DNA from: Paracoccaceae bacterium
GTDB taxonomy: Bacteria > Pseudomonadota > Alphaproteobacteria > Rhodobacterales > Rhodobacteraceae
Assembly: GCA_014879735.1 (NCBI GenBank)
Contig: JACSRN010000132.1
Coordinates: 1-64,000, forward strand
Length of the DNA stretch: 64,000 nucleotides
Reading direction: 5' to 3'
Shown: piece after piece, positions 59,026 to 64,000 of the stretch
Numbering within the stretch: the first letter of the stretch is position 1
How the letters are laid out: the number at the start of each line of letters is the position of its first letter
The notes under the pieces: generated by a model
The model's input: the letters and a program-made list of their open reading frames with translations, nothing else
The model's database searches: none
Told to the model about the DNA's origin: nothing
Made by a program: the position numbers and the translations under genes

Positions 59026-61567
59026 TGACGATGCGGCCCGGCACGACGATGATCTTCTTCACCGGCTGGCCGGCAAGGAAGTGCTGCACATCTTCGTTCG
59101 CAAGCGCGATCTTTTCAACTTCGGCCACCGGCAGATCCTTGGCCACGCGGATTTCGGCCCGCCGCTTGCCATTGATCTGGATCGGCAGGGTGACGGTATC
59201 GTCCACCAGCAGCGCCGGGTCGGCCTTGGGCCATTGCGCCAAAGCACAGAGGCCCGCGCCGCCCTGATAGCTCCAGATCGATTCGGCGATATGCGGGGTC
59301 ATCGGCGACATCAGCTTCGCCAGCGTGCGGATCGCCTCTTTCATCACGGGGGTGGAGGCCGTGGCGCGGCTGAGCGTATTGGTGAAGGCATAAAGCGCCG
59401 CGATGGCCTTGTTGAAGGCAAAGCCCTCGATTCCGCGCGTCACCTCGTCAATCGCCCGTGCCGTGGCGCGACGCAGGTCATCGTCGCCTTCGCCCATATG
59501 ATCCGCCGGCATCTGGCCGATGCGCGAGCACAGCGCCCAGACACGGGTCAGGTGCTTGTGGGTGGCGTCCGCCCCGGCCGCCGTCCATTCGACATCGCGT
59601 TCGGGCGGGCTGTCCGACATCACGAACCAACGCGCAGTATCGGCACCATAGGCGGTGATGATGTTCACCGGATCGACGACGTTCTTCTTCGATTTCGACA
59701 TCTTGGCCGAGGGGATGACCTCGACCTTCGTGCCGTCCTGCAGCGTGGCACCGGTATCGCTGCGGATCACATCCTCGGGCAGGTGATAGACCGGGCGGCC
59801 CTGGGCATCCCGCGTCATGTAGATCTCATGCGTCACCATGCCCTGGGTGAACAGCGCATTGAACGGCTCCACTGCCTTGGACGGCAGGTGGCCGGTCACG
59901 TTCATCGCCCGGGCGAAGAAGCGCGAGTACAGCAGGTGCAGGATCGCATGTTCGATGCCACCGATATACTGATCAACGTTCATCCAGTAATCGGCGTCAT
60001 GCGGCACGGTCGGCGTCGGCGCGCGGGGTGCGGTGAAGCGGGCGTAGTACCAGGACGAATCGACGAAAGTATCCATCGTATCCGTCTCGCGCTTGGCCGG
60101 CTGGCCGCAACGCGGGCAGGGCACGTCGCGCCAGGTCGGGTGGCGGTCCAGCGGGTTGCCCGGTTTGTCAAAGCTGACGTCATAGGGCAGGCGGACCGGC
60201 AAGTTTTCCTTCTTTTCCGGCACCACGCCACAGGTGGCGCAATGCACCACCGGAATCGGGCAGCCCCAATAGCGTTGCCGCGAAATCCCCCAGTCGCGCA
60301 GGCGGAACTTGGTCACGCCCTGGCCAAAGCCCATGTCCTCGGCGATGGCGATGGCCTGTGCCACGCCCTCATCGCCGGTCATCACGCTGTCGCCCCGGAT
60401 GCCGCGCAGGTAATGCACGCGCTCGGATTTCATCGGCGTATAGGCTTCGGCCAGGGGGGCCTCGCCGGCGCCTTCCGCCACGAAGACCGGCGGGATGGGT
60501 AGGTGATACTTCGTGGCAAAGTCGAAATCGCGCTGGTCATGCGCGGGGCAGCCAAAGATCGCGCCGGTGCCGTAATCCATCAGGATGAAGTTGGCGATCC
60601 AGACCGGCAGTTCCACCGACGCATCCAGCGGATGCCTGACGCGGATGCCGGTATCGATGCCGACCTTCTCGGCCGTCTCGATTTCCTCGGCCGAGGTGCC
60701 GCCCCGCCGCGCCTCGGCCACAAAGGCCGCGACCTTGGGGTTGCCCTCCAGCGCCTTGGCCAGCGGGTGATCGGGGCTGATCGCGGCAAAACTTGCCCCC
60801 ATCAGCGTATCGGGCCGCGTGGTATAGACCTCAAGCTTTTCAAAGCCTTCCGGCGCCCCCGCTGTCTGGAACGCGAATTGCAGCCCCCGCGACTTGCCGA
60901 TCCAGTTGGCCTGCATCAGCCGCACCTTCTCGGGCCAATGCGCCAGCCCGTCCAGCGCATCCAAAAGCTCCTCGGAGTAATCCGAGATGCGGAAGAACCA
61001 TTGCGTCAACTCGCGCCGTTCCACTGCCGCGCCGGAACGCCAGCCCTTGCCGTCGATCACCTGTTCGTTTGCCAGCACGGTCATGTCGACCGGATCCCAG
61101 TTCACCACCGCCGCCTTGCGGTAGACGAGGCCCGCTTCCATCATGTCGATGAACATGGCCTGCTGCTGGCCGTAATATTCCGGGTCGCAGGTCGCCAGTT
61201 CGCGCGACCAGTCGATCGACAGACCCAGGGGCCGCATCTGCGCCTTCATGTCGGCGATGTTGCCATAGGTCCAGTCCTGCGGATGGCCGCCGCGTTCCAT
61301 CGCGGCATTTTCCGCAGGCATGCCAAAGGCATCCCAGCCCATCGGGTGCAGCACCGCATAGCCCTGCGCCAGCTTGGTCCGCGCCACCACATCACCCATG
61401 GTGTAGTTGCGCACATGGCCCATGTGGATGCGCCCCGAAGGGTAGGGGAACATCTCAAGCACATAATACTTGGGCTTCGCCGCATCCATCCGCGCCGTGA
61501 AGGCGCCTGCCTCGTCCCAGGCTTGCTGCCATCTGGGTTCGATTGCCGAAGGTTCATAGCGCGACAT
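59012..61567 (-). CDS. leuS: Leucyl-tRNA synthetase
   Basis: [21 protein letters not shown] (HIGH), [12 protein letters not shown] (KMSKS). Confidence 0.98.
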   Translation of the reverse strand: MSRYEPSAIEPRWQQAWDEAGAFTARMDAAKPKYYVLEMFPYPSGRIHMGHVRNYTMGDVVARTKLAQGYAVLHPMGWDAFGMPAENAAMERGGHPQDWTYGNIADMKAQMRPLGLSIDWSRELATCDPEYYGQQQAMFIDMMEAGLVYRKAAVVNWDPVDMTVLANEQVIDGKGWRSGAAVERRELTQWFFRISDYSEELLDALDGLAHWPEKVRLMQANWIGKSRGLQFAFQTAGAPEGFEKLEVYTTRPDTLMGASFAAISPDHPLAKALEGNPKVAAFVAEARRGGTSAEEIETAEKVGIDTGIRVRHPLDASVELPVWIANFILMDYGTGAIFGCPAHDQRDFDFATKYHLPIPPVFVAEGAGEAPLAEAYTPMKSERVHYLRGIRGDSVMTGDEGVAQAIAIAEDMGFGQGVTKFRLRDWGISRQRYWGCPIPVVHCATCGVVPEKKENLPVRLPYDVSFDKPGNPLDRHPTWRDVPCPRCGQPAKRETDTMDTFVDSSWYYARFTAPRAPTPTVPHDADYWMNVDQYIGGIEHAILHLLYSRFFARAMNVTGHLPSKAVEPFNALFTQGMVTHEIYMTRDAQGRPVYHLPEDVIRSDTGATLQDGTKVEVIPSAKMSKSKKNVVDPVNIITAYGADTARWFVMSDSPPERDVEWTAAGADATHKHLTRVWALCSRIGQMPADHMGEGDDDLRRATARAIDEVTRGIEGFAFNKAIAALYAFTNTLSRATASTPVMKEAIRTLAKLMSPMTPHIAESIWSYQGGAGLCALAQWPKADPALLVDDTVTLPIQINGKRRAEIRVAKDLPVAEVEKIALANEDVQHFLAGQPVKKIIVVPGRIVNVVA

Positions 61568-61674
61568 GGGAAGCCTCTTGATCCAGCCCCAAGGCACTTA
61601 GCGCTCCGGCGGCAAGAGGTAAAGCGCCGCATGGGCGGCGGCGTGGCGCGCAATCGCGCCGGCGGACGCTCCGC

Positions 61675-61699
61675 GGGGGGTATTTGGATCAAGAGGAAG
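61675..61699 (-). repeat. Second copy of the intergenic motif (minus strand CTTCCTCTTGATCCAAATACCCCCC)
   Basis: Similar to 7210-7236; also between divergent genes (leuS / MBL-fold). Confidence 0.4.
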
Positions 61700-61788
61700 C
61701 AGCCATGCCGCGGCGATGCCGGCGATTGGCCCCGGGGGGCGCCACGTCAGCCCTTGCGTCCGCCGCCGGCCTGCCGCAAGCCTGCGCC

Positions 61789-62829
61789 ATGGCCGACCAG
61801 ATCCACCACCCTTTCCCCGAACCACCGACCGAAGGCGAGGCGATTGAAGTCGCGCCCGGCATCCTGTGGCTGCGGCTGCCGCTGCCGATGGTGCTGGATC
61901 ATGTGAACATCTATGCGCTGGACGACCCCGACGGATGGACGGTGATCGACACCGGCTTTCGTGGCCGCCGCAGTCTGGCGCTGTGGGAGCGGATACTTGC
62001 CGGGCCGCTGGCGGGGCGACGGGTGGCGCGGGTGATCGGCACCCATCACCACCCCGACCATATCGGCCTGGCCGGCTGGTTCCAGGACCGGGGGGCCGAG
62101 CTTCTGATGACCCAGACCGCCTGGCTCTATGCGCGGATGCTGGTTCTTGACGTGCAAGAGCAGCCGACATCCCAGACCATGACCTTCTGGCGCCGCGCCG
62201 GGCTACCGCCCGACCGACTGGCACAGCGTGCCGCGGAGCGGCCGTTCAACTTTGCCGATTCCGTGGCTCCGATGCCGGTGGGCTTCACCCGCCTGGACGA
62301 GGGCCAGGTGCTGCACATGGCCGGCCGCGACTGGACGATACATCTGGGAAACGGCCATGCGCCGGCCCATGCCACCTTCTGGAGCGAGGGGCTGGTGATT
62401 GGCGGCGACCAGCTTCTGCCCGGCATCTCGGCCAATATCGGGGTCTACCCGACCGAGCCCGAGGCCGATCCGCTGACCGAATGGCTGGACAGCTGCGCGC
62501 GCCTTGCAGCCTTCGCCCGCGACGACCAGCTTGTCCTGCCCGGGCACAAGCTGCCCTATACCGGCCTGCCCTTCCGGCTGTGGCAGATGGCGGAAAACCA
62601 CCGTACCATTCTTGACCGGCTGGCGCTGCATCTGTCCAGCCCGCGGACCGCGATCGACTGCTTTCCCGTGCTGTTTCGCCGTGAGATCGACCACGGCACC
62701 GAGGGGATGGCACTGGTCGAGGCGGTGGCGCATCTGAACCACCTGCTGCGCGCGGGCCGCATCGGCCGCCACCTGTCGCCCGAAGGCGCCTGGATCTGGC
62801 AGGCCTGCGACCACCGCCCGGTCACGTGA
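61789..62829 (+). CDS. MBL-fold metallohydrolase
   Basis: GTHHHPDHIGLAGWF (HxHxDH), IHLGNGHAPAHATFW, VLPGHKLPYTG. Confidence 0.92.
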   Translation: MADQIHHPFPEPPTEGEAIEVAPGILWLRLPLPMVLDHVNIYALDDPDGWTVIDTGFRGRRSLALWERILAGPLAGRRVARVIGTHHHPDHIGLAGWFQDRGAELLMTQTAWLYARMLVLDVQEQPTSQTMTFWRRAGLPPDRLAQRAAERPFNFADSVAPMPVGFTRLDEGQVLHMAGRDWTIHLGNGHAPAHATFWSEGLVIGGDQLLPGISANIGVYPTEPEADPLTEWLDSCARLAAFARDDQLVLPGHKLPYTGLPFRLWQMAENHRTILDRLALHLSSPRTAIDCFPVLFRREIDHGTEGMALVEAVAHLNHLLRAGRIGRHLSPEGAWIWQACDHRPVT

Positions 62830-62898
62830 CCGCGTGACAGCCGGAGATGAATCGGATAACAATCGGGCGAAGCGTACGAAACTAGGGAATTTGCGACG

Positions 62899-63042
62899 AT
62901 GGCCAACCACCCCCAGCACAGCCACGGCTCGATGGATGTCCGCGAGCACGAGCGGACATTCGCGAACTTTGTCCGCTTTGTCGGCTGGTCCCTCGTGGTG
63001 ATTTTTGCCGTCCTGATCTTCCTGGCGCTCGCCGATTCCTGA
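62899..63042 (+). CDS. aa3-type cytochrome c oxidase subunit IV-like, 47 aa
   Basis: MANHPQHSHGSMDVREHERTFANFVRFVGWSLVVIFAVLIFLALADS; absent from the supplied ORF track because it is under 60 aa. Confidence 0.82.
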   Translation: MANHPQHSHGSMDVREHERTFANFVRFVGWSLVVIFAVLIFLALADS

Positions 63043-63064
63043 TCCTGACCTGCCGAGACATCCG

Positions 63065-63694
63065 ATGCTTCGCGCCCTCCTTGCCCTGGCATGCGTCTCG
63101 ACGCTGGCTGCCTGTGGCGCAGATCGCACCTGGGCGCCCGACGACCAGATCGCCGCTGCGCGTTATGTCGCGGGGCCGCCGCCCTCGATCACGCTTTTCA
63201 CCGTGATCAACGACCGCAACGGTTCTGGCGCGCATTCCGGGCTGATGATCAACGGGTCGGAGCGCATTCTCTTCGATCCGGCCGGCACCTTCGAAATGCC
63301 GCGCACGCCAATCCGGAACGATGTGCATTTCGGTATTTCCGACCGGGTGCTGGCCTTCTATCGCGACTATCACGCCCGCGATTCGGAGACGGAGAAGTTC
63401 CATATCGTCGAGCGGACGGTTATCGTCTCGCCCGAGGTGGCGCAGATCGCAATGCAGCGGGCGCTGGATTACGGTGCCGTGCCGAAGGCCTTCTGCGCCA
63501 ATTCGATCTCGGCGATCCTGCGCGGCGTTCCGGGATTCGAGGCGATGCCGTCGACCATGTTCCCGATCAAGCTGGGCGATGCCTTCGGCACGCTGCCGGG
63601 CGTCCAGACCCAGATCATTACCGAGGAAAACGACAATCCGGGCCTTGGCCACGGCGTCGTTATGGTCGACAAGAAGGGCAACCGGATCAACTGA
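63065..63694 (+). CDS. Hypothetical lipoprotein, 209 aa
   Basis: [23 protein letters not shown] lipobox; coding-like throughout. Confidence 0.75.
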   Translation: MLRALLALACVSTLAACGADRTWAPDDQIAAARYVAGPPPSITLFTVINDRNGSGAHSGLMINGSERILFDPAGTFEMPRTPIRNDVHFGISDRVLAFYRDYHARDSETEKFHIVERTVIVSPEVAQIAMQRALDYGAVPKAFCANSISAILRGVPGFEAMPSTMFPIKLGDAFGTLPGVQTQIITEENDNPGLGHGVVMVDKKGNRIN

Positions 63695-63731
63695 TCGCCC
63701 GCCGTCCGGCGGGGCCCGAGGGAATTGGCCG

Positions 63732-64000
63732 TTGCAGATCGATGCCGTCATCCTTGCCGGGGGCGAGGGCCGCCGTATGGGCGGGGCTGACAAAGCCCTG
63801 CTGGTGCTGGAGGGGCGGTCGCTTCTGGCGCATGTTGCGGGCCGCCTGCGCCCGCAGGTCGGGCGAACAGCGCTTTCGGCCAATGGCGATCCGGCCCGGT
63901 TCGCCGCCTTCGATCTGCCCGTCTTGCCGGATGCCCGACCGCTCGGCCCGCTGGCCGGCATCCTTTCGGGCCTGGGCTGGGGCCTGGCGAACGGGGTCGA
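63732..64000 (+). CDS. mobA: Molybdenum cofactor guanylyltransferase (partial, truncated by window end)
   Basis: [38 protein letters not shown] start inferred. Confidence 0.9.
   Translation, partial: MQIDAVILAGGEGRRMGGADKALLVLEGRSLLAHVAGRLRPQVGRTALSANGDPARFAAFDLPVLPDARPLGPLAGILSGLGWGLANGV

Noticed and set aside
1-64000. CRISPR arrays, transposases, phage genes, tRNA or rRNA genes
   Set aside because: None seen: no regularly spaced repeats, no transposase/integrase motifs, no tRNA-like cloverleaf noticed by eye (a tRNAscan run would be needed to exclude tRNAs formally)

Overview
The window is a GC-rich, densely coded segment of an alphaproteobacterial chromosome. Gene content and order (tlpA-argH-small lipoproteins-lysA-DUF4175-MJ0042 zinc ribbon-ftsE/X-plsC; mcl1; DUF3576-leuS-lptE-holA) suggest Rhodobacteraceae. 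I support about 60 CDSs and found no rRNA, tRNA, CRISPR array, prophage or transposon. Most of the window is housekeeping: msrPQ, clpB, pyrF, accA, lysA, argH, xthA, ribA, leuS, holA, lptE, mobA. Accessory or regulatory blocks of interest: (1) a six-gene minus-strand catabolic/ABC-transport operon (14.6-23.8 kb) with a fused two-NBD ATPase-permease and an enolase-superfamily enzyme that appears to lack the KxK motif, with near-identical CG-centred LacI-type palindromes upstream of it and of a nearby enoyl-CoA hydratase gene next to a LacI regulator; (2) a compact dgcA-ORF-dat-azlC-azlD operon whose second gene is frameshifted by a 5-bp tandem duplication; (3) a TriABC-like RND efflux operon with two adaptors; (4) two paralogous FecR-domain proteins, a Crp/Fnr regulator and a CHASE2-type class III cyclase in one run; (5) two homologous hairpin/terminator modules with a shared CCTCCCTGTTGGAC segment between a response regulator gene and xthA, possibly tandem small RNAs; (6) a sigma-32-like promoter upstream of clpB. 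All functional assignments come from reading the translations and recalling families; no database search was run.
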